Below, in pieces: positions 7,002 to 16,702 of a stretch of DNA of 30,584 bases. The notes below the pieces were generated by a model that did no database searches, had not been told where the DNA came from, and saw nothing but the letters and a program-made list of their open reading frames with translations. The stretch's first letter is position 1, and every line of letters begins with the position of its first letter. Both the position numbers and the translations under genes were made by a program. The DNA is from CAYNST01 sp964399955 (GTDB lineage Bacteria > Pseudomonadota > Gammaproteobacteria > Pseudomonadales > Cellvibrionaceae): the NCBI GenBank assembly GCA_964399955.1, contig CAYNST010000034.1, positions 1 through 30,584 on the forward strand, read 5' to 3'.

Positions 7002-10000
7002 TCAAGCCGTCTGGGTCTGCTGTTGCAGCAGTGTTTCTATCATTCTCAGCAGCGGCTCTTCCTGGTAGGGCTTGCCCAAATACTCGTTCACCCCGATGCT
7101 CAGGGCGTGCTGGCGATGTTTGTCGCCGGTGCGCGAGGTGATCATAATGATGGGCAAATGCTTCAGGCGGCTGCTGGAGCGAATGATTTTGGCGGTCTCA
7201 AAGCCATCCATGCGCGGCATTTCAATGTCCAGCAGCATCAGGTCCGGCATATTTTCCTGCAACAGTTGCAGCGCATCCACGCCGTCTTTGGCCGTAATTA
7301 CATCAAAACCTGCGCGCTCAAGAAAGCGGCTGGTTACCTTGCGCACCGTTACCGAGTCATCCACTACCATAATGGTTTTGTGGCTCTCTTCTTTTTCTGG
7401 TTCTTCTTCGCGCCTGGCCAGCATGCGTTGCGCCTGGGGTGCCCCCAGAAAGGCCACCTCCCGGCGCACCAGGGCGTGCGGGTCGAGGATGATCACCACA
7501 CTGCCATCGCCCATTACCGTGGCGCCGGAAACCCCTTGCACGGCGGCAAATTGCGGCCCCAGGCTTTTCACCACAATTTCACGGCTGCCCATTAGCCCGT
7601 CCACCTGCAGGGCCATGGTGTGCAGGCCGGAGCGCACCAGAATGACCGGCAGAGGCAGTACCTGACCGTCCAGACGAGGCTGGAAGTCAGGGCTTAGCAG
7701 TACACCCAAATGGCGCACCTGGTAGTTTTCGCCGGCGTATTCAAAGCGGGCTTCAGGATGACTGTAGTAGTGCTCCAGCTCGAAGGGGCTGACGCGCACA
7801 ATGCCCTCGATGGTGTTGAGCGGTATGGCGTAGGACTCCAGCCCCAACTGCACCATCAAGGCGCGGTTCACGGAGACGGTAAACGGCAGCCGCACCGTAA
7901 ACTGGGTACCGACGCCGCTCCTGGAGTCGATCACCATGGAGCCGCCCAATTGCTTGATCTCGGCGGCAACTACATCCATACCCACTCCGCGGCCGGAGAT
8001 CTGGGTGACGTTTTCTGCGGTGCTGAAGCCGGCCTGCAGAATAAACTGCATGACGTCGTGATCGCTGAGTTCGGCGCCTTCGGCCATCAGCCCACGCTCC
8101 AGCGCTTTTTCACGCACCCGCTGCAGGTTGATGCCGCGGCCGTCATCTGCCAGGCGCAACAGAATATCGCCCCCTTCACGCGCCAGACTCAGCAGAATGC
8201 GGCCGGTTTCGGGTTTATGGCTTGCCAGCCGGTCTGCGGGCGATTCGATACCGTGGTCCACGGCGTTGCGCAGCATGTGTTCCAGCGGCGCCACCATGCG
8301 CTCCAGTACCGAGCGGTCCATTTCGCCTTCGACGTTGTCCAGCTCAAAATTGACCTGCTTGCCCAACTCGCCGGATACCTGGCGCACTATGCGGCGCAGG
8401 CGGGGCACCAATCTTGAGAAAGGCACCATACGCGACCGCATCAGCCCTTCCTGCAGCGAGGAGTTGATGCGCTGTTGCTGCAACAACAGTGTTTCTGTGC
8501 CGCGCAGCTTGTCCTTGAGGGTGTTTTTCAGGTCCGACAGATCCGACGCAGACTCCATCAGCGAGCGGGTGAGCTGCTGCAACTGGGAGTAGCGGTCCAT
8601 CTCCAGCGGGTCAAAGCCCTCGTGAGCCGCCATCTGCTCCTGACGGAAGAGCACCTGTGCTTCGGTTTCCATGTCCAGGCGGCGCAGCTGCTCATTGAGG
8701 CGCCGCAGGGTGGCCTCTACCTCGTCCACCGAGGAGCTCAAGTCATTGATTTGCTGCTCCAGTCGACCGCGGCTGATGGAGGTTTCACCGGCCAGGTTGA
8801 CCAGCTCTTCCAGCAACTCGGCGGGGACCTTGATCATCTCTTGCGGCGAGTGACGGGCGGGCGGCTGTGCCGTGGGTTGAGCCGGCGACGCAGGCATCTC
8901 CGGCATGGCACTGGGCGGCTGGACCGGACTGTGTTCAGGCTCCACACGCGGGGCGAAAGGCAGTATCTGGCCTAGGGTGTCGTCTGTTGCCGGAGCGTGA
9001 ACCTGTGGTGACGCCGGGGCTTGTGGTTCAGCAACCCCAGGCGGTGGCGTAACCTCCACCTGCTCTGGCGCGGGCGTACCGTCCAGTTTGGCGCGCACCG
9101 CCCTGGTGCCGTTCATCAGTGCGTCCTGGTAGCGCTGCACATCGCGGAAAAAGGCCCGGTCGGGGGTGGTCCGCCCCAGTGCCATCAGGAAGCTTTCGTA
9201 ATTGTGGGTCAAGTCGCCCAGGCGTTTCAGCCCGGACAGGCGTGCCCCGCCCTTGAGTGTGTGCAGGGCGCGGGTCATGGTGTCGATGAACTCTCCGCTG
9301 GCGGGATTGGACTCCCAGGCGTGGATAGCCCCGTCCATTTCCTCTATCAGCTCGCCGGCCTCCTCCAGGAATATCTCAATGATATCCTGGTCAAAATCCT
9401 CGCCCTCAAAATCGGCCATATCGCCGGCAAAGAAGAACTCCGCTTCAGATTCCGGTCCCGGCGGCGCTATGCTGGCTTCCAACTCCGGCTGCTCATTTGC
9501 GTCGTCCGTTTCATACTCCGGCGACTCATGCAAGTCTTCATCAGGAGCGTAGGCCTCAGCGGCCCCCATCATTGCCGCGTCGGCATAATCGTCCTCTGGG
9601 GAAGATTCTGCATCTTCAGCCGCAGCAAAGGCATCCGTCCAGCGGGTGGCGTCCTCGGCGTCAGCTTCTGGCCCCTCGGCGAGGGCTTCGTCTGGCATCT
9701 GCGCTGCAATGTCTTCTTCAACCGGCTCCGCAACATCAAGATCATCGCTGTCAGACTGCTCTGCACCGGCGTCCATCGGCGTTTGATCGTCCAGCTCCGC
9801 AGTATGCAATGGGTAGGCTTCGCTGTCGGCAGTTGCGGAAGTCTCTGGCTCCGCCGCCGGCTCATCACTGGCCTCGTCTGCTTCAGCCGATACAGACCGG
9901 GGGGCTTCGCCGTCTTCGGCGACATCGTCCTGCCCGGCGCTGTCGCCCTGCGGGTATTGCCAGAACTCCAAAGTGGGCTCGGCTGCGGGTTGTTCGTCGC

Positions 10001-13000
10001 TTGGCTCCGATGGGATTTTGTCTGCGGCAGTGTGTCGTGCCGCCAGCTGGCCCAGCTCATCCAGGCGTTCCTGCAGCTCAGGCTCGACCGGCACAATGGT
10101 TTGCGCCGCCGCGACGGCATCAACCATATCCAGCAGGCGGTCATGTGCCGGCTGCACCGCTGCAAAGAAGCTGTCGTCCGCCGCCAGCACGCCGTCCAGG
10201 GCGGCCCAGTGAATGGCCGCCAACTGGTCGCAAAGCTGGCTCAAAACGGGCAGTTTGGCCTGCGATGCGCCTTCGCTCAAGGTGCGCAGCTCGTCAATGA
10301 GCGGCGAGAGCTCAGCCGGAAGCACCTCTGGCTCTGCCTGCCATCGATCCAGAATCACGTGAGCGTCCAGCAGCAATTGCATGGCCTCGGCCATGAGGAT
10401 GGACAACAGACGTGGATCCACCGGCTGCGGACCCACAATGGGGCCACCCTGATCGCGGGTATGAATCAGCGGCGCTACGTAAAGCTCCTGCAACTCCTGA
10501 ACCCGGGCAACAAATTGTGCAAGCTTGGGCAGCTCCACCGGCTCACGGGCTTCAATCTGATGCAGGCCTTCCAGCGTGTAGTCGGCACTGTCGCGAATCA
10601 GCTGCAAGATGTCGTCGTCAATGCGAATTTGATAGCTGCGCAGATCTTTGATGAACGACTCGAGCGGTGCAATCAGGCTGGCAATGGGTGTGACCGCAGC
10701 CATGTGGGCGCTGCCCTTGAGGGTATGCAGGGCACGCTGCAGATGGTCACTGGGCGTGGTATAGAGAGGGGCTTCGTCCTCCATCTCGCGGATGAAGGCG
10801 TCCACCTCTTCCAGATGGGTGATGGCTTCGGAAGCAAAGATATCCCACAGCACCTGGTTTTCGTTTTCATCGCTGCCATCGGCAAGTTCGGCGGCGTCTG
10901 TGGCAACCGCGGGTGCAGCGGGCATTGCGTCGTATTCTTCGTCAACCGGCGTGTCGAATTCGTCATCGGCGTTGGGCATCTCGCCCTTGGCCAGGGCGTT
11001 GGCCCACTCAATATAGCGCTGGGTCCGCTCGGGCTCCGGGTTGGGCTGCTTGTGCTCAAACGCGCGGACCAGGCTTGGCAGCAAGCTCAGGGCATTGGCA
11101 ACCAGCTGCGTATGCATCGGTTGAGGCTCCACGCTGCCGTCAACAATGCGGTTGAGCATGTTCTCGATGGCCCAGGCCATCTCACCCACCTCCAGCGCAC
11201 CGACCATACGGCCGCTGCCCTTCAGCGTGTGGAACGCTCGTCGCACGGTCGACAGCGCCTCTTGGTCTTCCTGGTCCTCGCGCCACTGCGGAAAATACTG
11301 CGCCAGGGTTTCCTGCACCTCGGCCGCTTCTTCGACAAAAATCTCGATGATTTCGTCGTCTATGGGGTTTTCTTCGTCGTCGTCACTGTCCGCGTCGTCA
11401 TCCTGCGCCAGACCGGCATTGGCTGCCTGCATCTCCTGCCGCAGTTGCTCAAACTCGGCTTCAGAAGGCATGGCCAAGGGTGCTTTGGCGGCGTCTTCAA
11501 GCTCTGCGGTGTCTTCCACTTGTTCGTCGGCCGGCTGCAAGGGTATGCCGGTTTCCACATCCAATGCCTCGCCGCTGGCGAGCAGGGCGTTGCCCTCGGC
11601 CACGGCCTCGGACCACTCCTCGGGTATCAAAGCATCTACCGGCAAAACGGGCTCAGGTGGGGGTGGCGTGACTGCGTCAACCGTGTAGCCCACCTGCGCC
11701 AAACATTGCCCGGCCAGATCCAGGTAAGGTTCCAGATCATCGCCGTGCCCGCCCATCAAGCGTTCTAGGTAGTAGTCCACACTGGCGATGGCTTCGGCCA
11801 GGGTCTGCAGGCCGGCAACCGGCGCCGTTTCAGCAGGTATCAGCTCCCGGTCGATGAATTCGGCACAACTTCTGAGAATGGCTGCCGGACGCGGCAGGGG
11901 CACAATGTTGAGACCGCCCTGCACATCGCGCAGCACATTCACTGCCTGCGGCAGGGGAGCCGGATCCCACTTGCTGGCCATGCTTTCAATGATGGCGTCC
12001 TTGACCGCTTCGATGCCGGCCCGGCATTGGCCCAGAACCGCCTCTTTGGCATCGTCTATCTGAACTTCACGCTCGTCCATCTGCAAGTAGTTGGCTTTTT
12101 TGCCGGCACCCTTGGCGATGGACTCCAAGCGGTGCTCCAGGTCGGCGAGCCGGCCGGCTGCGGTAATCAACACATCGTCACTCAGTTGGCCCGACTGGCA
12201 CATAGCCAGCAGCGCCTGGTGCTGCTCGTGGGTGCGTTTGCACATATCACCAATGCCCAGCACCGCCAGGGTATCCGCAATGCGCTTGACCACCGGCAGC
12301 ATTTCTTCAATGTCACTCAACCCGCCCTGGCCTGTCAGGCCCAGGTCCAGCAGGTGCTTGGCCGTGTTCAGCTCTTCCTGCAGGGCCCGCACAACAGCGC
12401 GTACGGCGTCCGGGTCCGGCCCGGCAACCAGGCCGCCGCTGCTGCGGGTCGGGCCATCAACCACGGCTTTATCAAGCTTGTAGCGCGCCTTGACATCCGC
12501 CACCCGGGTACCGCCGTTTTCGGCGCGGGCAACGTAGTACAGCAGGTTGCGCAACAGGGGTTCGGTCGGTGCGGTATCCAGCACCTCCATGGGGATTTCT
12601 TCCAGCGCCCGCAAGGTTCCTGCCAGTTGGCGCAGCAGGCTGCGCACCGCCACGCTCAACTCCACATCGTCGCGCAGCAGCGCCTCGGCCAGGGCGGCGG
12701 CAACCTGCCAGACGGGGTAGCTTGCGGTGCCGCGGGAGATGGCTTCCAGTCGACTGAAGACCTTTTCCACATAACCCAGGTTTTCATCAACCTTCACGCC
12801 GCGCAGCACGCTGGCGGCGGCAAACTGGTACATTTCACGCAGCTTTTTCAGCACCTGCTGCAGTTTGGCCGGGTCATTCAGCACGCTGTGGCGCGGCCCG
12901 GTCGGTGCATCCAGGGCGGACAGATCCGGGTTGAACAGGTTGGACTCGCTGAGCAGGCTCTGCTTGCGCACCGCTCGCAGATCATTCAGCAGCGGCAGAA

Positions 13001-13349
13001 CAAAACCCGGATGATCTTCGTGGTAGGTTCTCACCTGTTCGAGATACAACGGCAGTTGCAGCAGCGAGCGCATCAACACTTCCTGTGCCTCCTTGCCCTG
13101 CGCCACTTCGCCGTTGATCAGCGCCACGGTCAACAGCTCCATCTCCTCGGCAAACAGCGAGGCGCCGTGAAACTCCACCATTTGCAGGGTGCCGTGAACC
13201 TGGTGAATGTGCGTTAAACAAAAACGTATGCGCGCGCCGTCACGCGGGTCTTCAACATAGGCTTCGAGGGCCTGGCGCGCCTCTTTCAGGGTTTCCCCAA
13301 TCTCGCCAATGACCCAATCGAGAGCTGCGAAGTTACGTTTATCTCCCAT
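7002..13349 (-). CDS. chpA: Hybrid CheA-type histidine kinase ChpA
   Basis: ChpA is the central kinase of the Pil-Chp system; it autophosphorylates and passes phosphate to PilG and PilH. The ATG at 13349 (AGGA ahead) gives 2115 residues. The N-terminal region contains Hpt-like helices whose phosphosite is lost (G53 in the HGTLQM stretch; a second degenerate copy around 475-487). Three canonical Hpt domains follow, with phospho-accepting H707 and H875 (HTLKGS) and H1363 (HTLKGG). A long acidic linker (about 1111-1320) precedes the third. Next come a dimerisation region (about 1505-1650), the ATPase domain (N-box N1695, G1 DDGRGI 1735-1740, G2 GRGVGMD 1786-1792), a CheW-like domain (about 1825-1960) and a C-terminal receiver (D1997/D1998, phosphosite D2041, T2071, K2093). 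A 65-codon upstream extension overlaps pilK and was rejected. Confidence 0.97.
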   Translation of the reverse strand: MGDKRNFAALDWVIGEIGETLKEARQALEAYVEDPRDGARIRFCLTHIHQVHGTLQMVEFHGASLFAEEMELLTVALINGEVAQGKEAQEVLMRSLLQLPLYLEQVRTYHEDHPGFVLPLLNDLRAVRKQSLLSESNLFNPDLSALDAPTGPRHSVLNDPAKLQQVLKKLREMYQFAAASVLRGVKVDENLGYVEKVFSRLEAISRGTASYPVWQVAAALAEALLRDDVELSVAVRSLLRQLAGTLRALEEIPMEVLDTAPTEPLLRNLLYYVARAENGGTRVADVKARYKLDKAVVDGPTRSSGGLVAGPDPDAVRAVVRALQEELNTAKHLLDLGLTGQGGLSDIEEMLPVVKRIADTLAVLGIGDMCKRTHEQHQALLAMCQSGQLSDDVLITAAGRLADLEHRLESIAKGAGKKANYLQMDEREVQIDDAKEAVLGQCRAGIEAVKDAIIESMASKWDPAPLPQAVNVLRDVQGGLNIVPLPRPAAILRSCAEFIDRELIPAETAPVAGLQTLAEAIASVDYYLERLMGGHGDDLEPYLDLAGQCLAQVGYTVDAVTPPPPEPVLPVDALIPEEWSEAVAEGNALLASGEALDVETGIPLQPADEQVEDTAELEDAAKAPLAMPSEAEFEQLRQEMQAANAGLAQDDDADSDDDEENPIDDEIIEIFVEEAAEVQETLAQYFPQWREDQEDQEALSTVRRAFHTLKGSGRMVGALEVGEMAWAIENMLNRIVDGSVEPQPMHTQLVANALSLLPSLVRAFEHKQPNPEPERTQRYIEWANALAKGEMPNADDEFDTPVDEEYDAMPAAPAVATDAAELADGSDENENQVLWDIFASEAITHLEEVDAFIREMEDEAPLYTTPSDHLQRALHTLKGSAHMAAVTPIASLIAPLESFIKDLRSYQIRIDDDILQLIRDSADYTLEGLHQIEAREPVELPKLAQFVARVQELQELYVAPLIHTRDQGGPIVGPQPVDPRLLSILMAEAMQLLLDAHVILDRWQAEPEVLPAELSPLIDELRTLSEGASQAKLPVLSQLCDQLAAIHWAALDGVLAADDSFFAAVQPAHDRLLDMVDAVAAAQTIVPVEPELQERLDELGQLAARHTAADKIPSEPSDEQPAAEPTLEFWQYPQGDSAGQDDVAEDGEAPRSVSAEADEASDEPAAEPETSATADSEAYPLHTAELDDQTPMDAGAEQSDSDDLDVAEPVEEDIAAQMPDEALAEGPEADAEDATRWTDAFAAAEDAESSPEDDYADAAMMGAAEAYAPDEDLHESPEYETDDANEQPELEASIAPPGPESEAEFFFAGDMADFEGEDFDQDIIEIFLEEAGELIEEMDGAIHAWESNPASGEFIDTMTRALHTLKGGARLSGLKRLGDLTHNYESFLMALGRTTPDRAFFRDVQRYQDALMNGTRAVRAKLDGTPAPEQVEVTPPPGVAEPQAPASPQVHAPATDDTLGQILPFAPRVEPEHSPVQPPSAMPEMPASPAQPTAQPPARHSPQEMIKVPAELLEELVNLAGETSISRGRLEQQINDLSSSVDEVEATLRRLNEQLRRLDMETEAQVLFRQEQMAAHEGFDPLEMDRYSQLQQLTRSLMESASDLSDLKNTLKDKLRGTETLLLQQQRINSSLQEGLMRSRMVPFSRLVPRLRRIVRQVSGELGKQVNFELDNVEGEMDRSVLERMVAPLEHMLRNAVDHGIESPADRLASHKPETGRILLSLAREGGDILLRLADDGRGINLQRVREKALERGLMAEGAELSDHDVMQFILQAGFSTAENVTQISGRGVGMDVVAAEIKQLGGSMVIDSRSGVGTQFTVRLPFTVSVNRALMVQLGLESYAIPLNTIEGIVRVSPFELEHYYSHPEARFEYAGENYQVRHLGVLLSPDFQPRLDGQVLPLPVILVRSGLHTMALQVDGLMGSREIVVKSLGPQFAAVQGVSGATVMGDGSVVIILDPHALVRREVAFLGAPQAQRMLARREEEPEKEESHKTIMVVDDSVTVRKVTSRFLERAGFDVITAKDGVDALQLLQENMPDLMLLDIEMPRMDGFETAKIIRSSSRLKHLPIIMITSRTGDKHRQHALSIGVNEYLGKPYQEEPLLRMIETLLQQQTQTA

Positions 13350-13363
13350 TCTGGAGTCCTGTT

Positions 13364-14212
13364 CTATTTGTGTATGTAGGCTTGCACAGAGTCGGAAGCC
13401 ACCCTCTCGAGCGCAGGGTTCTTCCAACCCACTGCTTCGCCCAGCCCGATGAGCAAAATGCCCCCCGGCTTCAGGCGTTCTACAAAAGCGTTCAGAATCT
13501 TTTCGCGCAACCAGCGGCGGAAGTACACCAGCAGGTTCTGGCAAAAAATGACATCCACCTGAAACACCGGCATCTCGCCGATATTGAGCAGGTTACCCTG
13601 GGTGAAACATATCCGGTCCATCAGCGCGGAATCTACCTGGAACTGCCCCGGGCCCACCTCGTCAAAGTAGCGCTGCCGGTATCCGGGCGACACTGTCTGC
13701 AGTTTGCGCTCGGGGTAGATGCCGATGCGTGCCAAAGACAGGGCCGCGCGGCTGATGTCGGTGGCGGTAATGCTGAAACGGGGGCTGGCCCCCGCCTGGC
13801 GATACATGTCGTTGATGGCCATGGCCAGAGAATAGGGTTCTTCTCCCGAGGCACAGCCTACGCTCCAAACATCAAACTCCAACTGTGCGGGCACTTGCTT
13901 GAGCCGATCCGCCACCCGCCCGGCAACGAAGTTGACGGCGGTCTCGTCGCGAAAGAAGCGCGTTTCGTTGACCACTAGACGGTCGATCAGTTGAGCCCAC
14001 TCAAGCCGCCCGGACACCCCGTCGGCTATGCGATTGTAGTACTCGCCGTAGTTATCAATGCCCAGCTCGCGCATACGCATGGTGACCTGGGTTTGCAGAA
14101 AGGTGCGCTGCAAATTGCCCAGATAGATCCCCGCACGCTCTTCCAGCAAGCTGCTCCAGAGCGCAAACTCGGTATCGGACAGCTGTGGAACCGCTTGCAA
14201 TGACCATATCAT
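13364..14212 (-). CDS. pilK: Chemoreceptor methyltransferase PilK (CheR family)
   Basis: PilK transfers methyl groups from S-adenosylmethionine to receptor glutamates, the counterpart of ChpB. The 282-residue product has the two CheR parts: an N-terminal helical domain (about 10-80) and a Rossmann-type methyltransferase domain. Motifs are VNETRFFRD (81-89), the SAM-binding VGCASGEEPYSLA (118-130), ATDIS (150-154) and CQNLLVYF (224-231), where CheR proteins more often show CRNVLIYF. Its stop is 14 bases before the chpA start and its start lies 27 bases after the pilJ stop, so it sits inside the operon. The start is the first ATG after pilJ; the ribosome site is not strong. Confidence 0.95.
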   Translation of the reverse strand: MIWSLQAVPQLSDTEFALWSSLLEERAGIYLGNLQRTFLQTQVTMRMRELGIDNYGEYYNRIADGVSGRLEWAQLIDRLVVNETRFFRDETAVNFVAGRVADRLKQVPAQLEFDVWSVGCASGEEPYSLAMAINDMYRQAGASPRFSITATDISRAALSLARIGIYPERKLQTVSPGYRQRYFDEVGPGQFQVDSALMDRICFTQGNLLNIGEMPVFQVDVIFCQNLLVYFRRWLREKILNAFVERLKPGGILLIGLGEAVGWKNPALERVASDSVQAYIHK

Positions 14213-14239
14213 TTTGGATGTTAACCCCTGTCACTGCGC

Positions 14240-16426
14240 TCAGACTCGCGCGCCCGCCGGTGGTTTGCTCAGCGCCGGTTGCTCGGCTGTTGCATCCCCA
14301 AGCTGCTTGGCCTCGTCGCCGCCGGCGGCTGTTGCGGAGCCGGGCTTGCTTGCGGCCTTGCCACCGGTGGTGGGCGCAGGTACATCCAGTGCTGCCCGGC
14401 TGCGGTTGAGCTCCTCCGGCAGTTTGAACCCGGCTACGGACTCGCGCAGCTTGATGGCCATGTGCGCCAGATTACCAATGGCCGTTGCTGTGGCACTGGT
14501 ACCGGCGGAGGTCTGTGAGGTGATTTCCTGAATGACGTTCATGGTGTTGGAGATATGGCCGGCGGAAGCCGCCTGCTGGCGAGCGGCGTTGGAAATGTTC
14601 TGAATCAGCTCGGCCAGGTTGGCCGATACCGCCTCAATCTCTTCCAGTGCCACACCGGCATCCTGCGCAAGTCGTGCACCGCGCACCACTTCCGAAGTGG
14701 TTTGCTCCATGGAGATGACCGCTTCTGTGGTGTCGTTCTGGATGGTTTTTACCAGAGCTTCGATCTGCTTGGTTGCGGTTGCAGAACGCTCGGCAAGGCG
14801 CTGAACTTCATCCGCTACAACCGCGAAACCACGACCTGCGTCGCCGGCCATGGAGGCCTGAATGGCAGCATTCAAGGCCAGAATGTTAGTTTGGTCAGCA
14901 ATGTCGTTGATCAGGCTCACAATGTCGCCGATCTCCTGCGAAGACTCACCCAGCCGCTTGATGCGCTTGGAGGTCTCCTGGATCTGCTCACGAATGGTAT
15001 CCATGCCGTGAATGGTATTTTGCACCACCTTGGCGCCGTTGTTGGCAATGGATACGGAGCGCTCGGCCACGCCGGCGGATTCTGCGGCGTTGGCGGATAC
15101 CTGGTCGATGGTGACGGCCATTTCATTGACCGCCGCCGAAGCGCCAGCAATTTCCTGGGCCTGATGGTCGGAAGCTTCAGCCAGATGGAGAGCGGTCTGC
15201 TGGGTTTCCTGAGCCGCCGAGGCCACCTTGGCAGAGGTATCGTTGATGCGTGACACCAGCACCCGCAACTGGTCTATTGTGTAATTGATGGAGTCGGCGA
15301 TTGCGCCGGTGAAGTCCTCGGTGACCGTAGCGGTGGTGGTCAGGTCACCGTCAGCCAGATCCGCCAGCTCATCCAGCAGGCGCAAAATGGCAGCCTGATT
15401 GCGCTCATTGGCCTCTGCGGTAATCTTCAAACGCCGTTTGGTGGCCTGATTCAATTGCCAGCCAATCACGATCAGGCACAGGAGCGCCAGAGCGCCAACC
15501 AGAATCAGCAAGGTGTTGTTGATTTTGCGCTGGCCGGGCAATGCGTCGATTTTTTCGCTCAGCTGGCTCAAACGCTCCTGCAGCACCGGGCTGTTGTCCA
15601 GAATACCGTTGGTGGCCTGGCGAGCACTGAACAGGGCGGGGGATTTCTCGAAGATGTCGCGCACAGAGCCGCTTACAAAGGCGAAGAGTTCGGTGATGCG
15701 CTCCAGGCTTTCCAGCGCGTCCGGGTCTGTAACCCGGCTGATGCCAATGGCGGAGTCACCGGATTTCATGGCCTCCAGCACCCGGCCAAAGCGGTTGGCA
15801 TCGGAGTTGAATTCGTCGGCGGCCCGGTCTGCGTCCAGCCCCCCGCGCAGCATCTTGTCAACGTTTCGGCCAATGCGCTCGGCGAACCAGGACTGGCGCT
15901 GGGCCAGAGACACCTGCTCGGCCGGCGCGTCGGTTTCCAGAAGTATGTCTACAATGTTGTCGTGTTCGGACTGCAGCTGAGGCAGGGCCTCATTGAGCGT
16001 GGTGGCCACATCGTGCATTAGGATGATGGCCGCCTCGTTGTCGATGATGGCCTGAGCGTTCTCGCTCATGCTGCTCCAGACGTTCTCAAAGGAGCTGAGC
16101 TCTGTTCCCAGCGCCGCGCGAGTCTGGCCGTCGGTGCTACGGAGCTGCTGCCAGGTTCGGTCCATGCGCTGCACCACGTTGGTAAGCCGGCCAAACGCCG
16201 GCTTGTTACCTGCGGTGGCGTCGCGCGACAGCGAGGTCAGCTGATAGGACGAAGCCCGCAGCTCGGCGACCAGATCTCTTAGCTGCTGGTCCTGATCCGC
16301 ATAGGCGAACAGCCGCGACAGGATAAAGCCGATCACCACCACGCAGCAGATCAGAGTGAAAGCCAAGATCGCCATGACGGGGTTCGACTTGAGTCGAGCC
16401 GCCAGACCGCTTGATTCAGTTTTCAT
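14240..16426 (-). CDS. pilJ: Type IV pilus chemoreceptor PilJ (methyl-accepting)
   Basis: PilJ is the transmembrane receptor feeding the Pil-Chp kinase; in Pseudomonas it contacts the pilin PilA and is important in surface sensing. The 728-residue protein has a first membrane helix (about 17-40), a periplasmic PilJ-type helical region (about 45-300), a second membrane helix (about 305-324), a HAMP-like segment (about 325-395) and the cytoplasmic signalling coiled coil. The highly conserved receptor hairpin tip lies at about 508-545 (DIADQTNILALNAAIQAS, then GRGFAVVADEVQ). The tail from about 670 is Ala/Pro/Lys-rich and ends without a CheR-docking pentapeptide. The start at 16426 is fixed by a GGAG site 6 bases upstream; a TTG four codons earlier overlaps that site. 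Confidence 0.96.
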   Translation of the reverse strand: MKTESSGLAARLKSNPVMAILAFTLICCVVVIGFILSRLFAYADQDQQLRDLVAELRASSYQLTSLSRDATAGNKPAFGRLTNVVQRMDRTWQQLRSTDGQTRAALGTELSSFENVWSSMSENAQAIIDNEAAIILMHDVATTLNEALPQLQSEHDNIVDILLETDAPAEQVSLAQRQSWFAERIGRNVDKMLRGGLDADRAADEFNSDANRFGRVLEAMKSGDSAIGISRVTDPDALESLERITELFAFVSGSVRDIFEKSPALFSARQATNGILDNSPVLQERLSQLSEKIDALPGQRKINNTLLILVGALALLCLIVIGWQLNQATKRRLKITAEANERNQAAILRLLDELADLADGDLTTTATVTEDFTGAIADSINYTIDQLRVLVSRINDTSAKVASAAQETQQTALHLAEASDHQAQEIAGASAAVNEMAVTIDQVSANAAESAGVAERSVSIANNGAKVVQNTIHGMDTIREQIQETSKRIKRLGESSQEIGDIVSLINDIADQTNILALNAAIQASMAGDAGRGFAVVADEVQRLAERSATATKQIEALVKTIQNDTTEAVISMEQTTSEVVRGARLAQDAGVALEEIEAVSANLAELIQNISNAARQQAASAGHISNTMNVIQEITSQTSAGTSATATAIGNLAHMAIKLRESVAGFKLPEELNRSRAALDVPAPTTGGKAASKPGSATAAGGDEAKQLGDATAEQPALSKPPAGARV

Positions 16427-16702
16427 AGGTTGCTCCAAATGAACATGTTTCGGCTAATGGTTTGCAACTTACCGGCTGCGCTTACCGAACGACGTTATTA
16501 TTCTTAATGTGATGACGGGAGATTCGGACGAAGTCTCCGATCCGGCTCTGAATACTGCTGCGAGAGCTGACTGCAGACAGTCACTGAGCGCCCCGGGTGT
16601 CTCGGTCATGGGGTGCTGATACTTTTACCGATTTACCGGCTTCTACGGCCCGGTTGGCGGGCGATCGCACGTAGATTAGAACACCCTTTGCCCGCTGTGA
16701 AG
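16427..16702 (-). other. pilI-pilJ intergenic leader with repeats, no gene
   Basis: This 276-base gap is the longest inside the Pil-Chp operon. I see no convincing gene in it. It holds two direct copies of CTTACCG (16468-16474 and 16481-16487, 13 bases apart start to start) and a 7-bp stem with a 7-base loop (16518-16538), which has no T-run after it. No clear sigma70 promoter is visible, although the length would leave room for one ahead of pilJ. Confidence 0.5.
16433..16436 (-). promoter_or_regulatory. Ribosome binding site deciding the pilJ start
   Basis: GGAG on the minus strand, followed by a 6-base spacer, points to the ATG at 16426. A TTG codon in the same frame at 16438 overlaps this site and so is unlikely to be the start. 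Confidence 0.6.

Noticed and set aside
9021..11768. A 915-codon open frame on the plus strand opposite chpA
   Set aside because: It is entirely antisense to the clearly conserved chpA. Acid-rich coding sequence in GC-rich DNA leaves few stops on the other strand, and the translation shows no recognisable domain.
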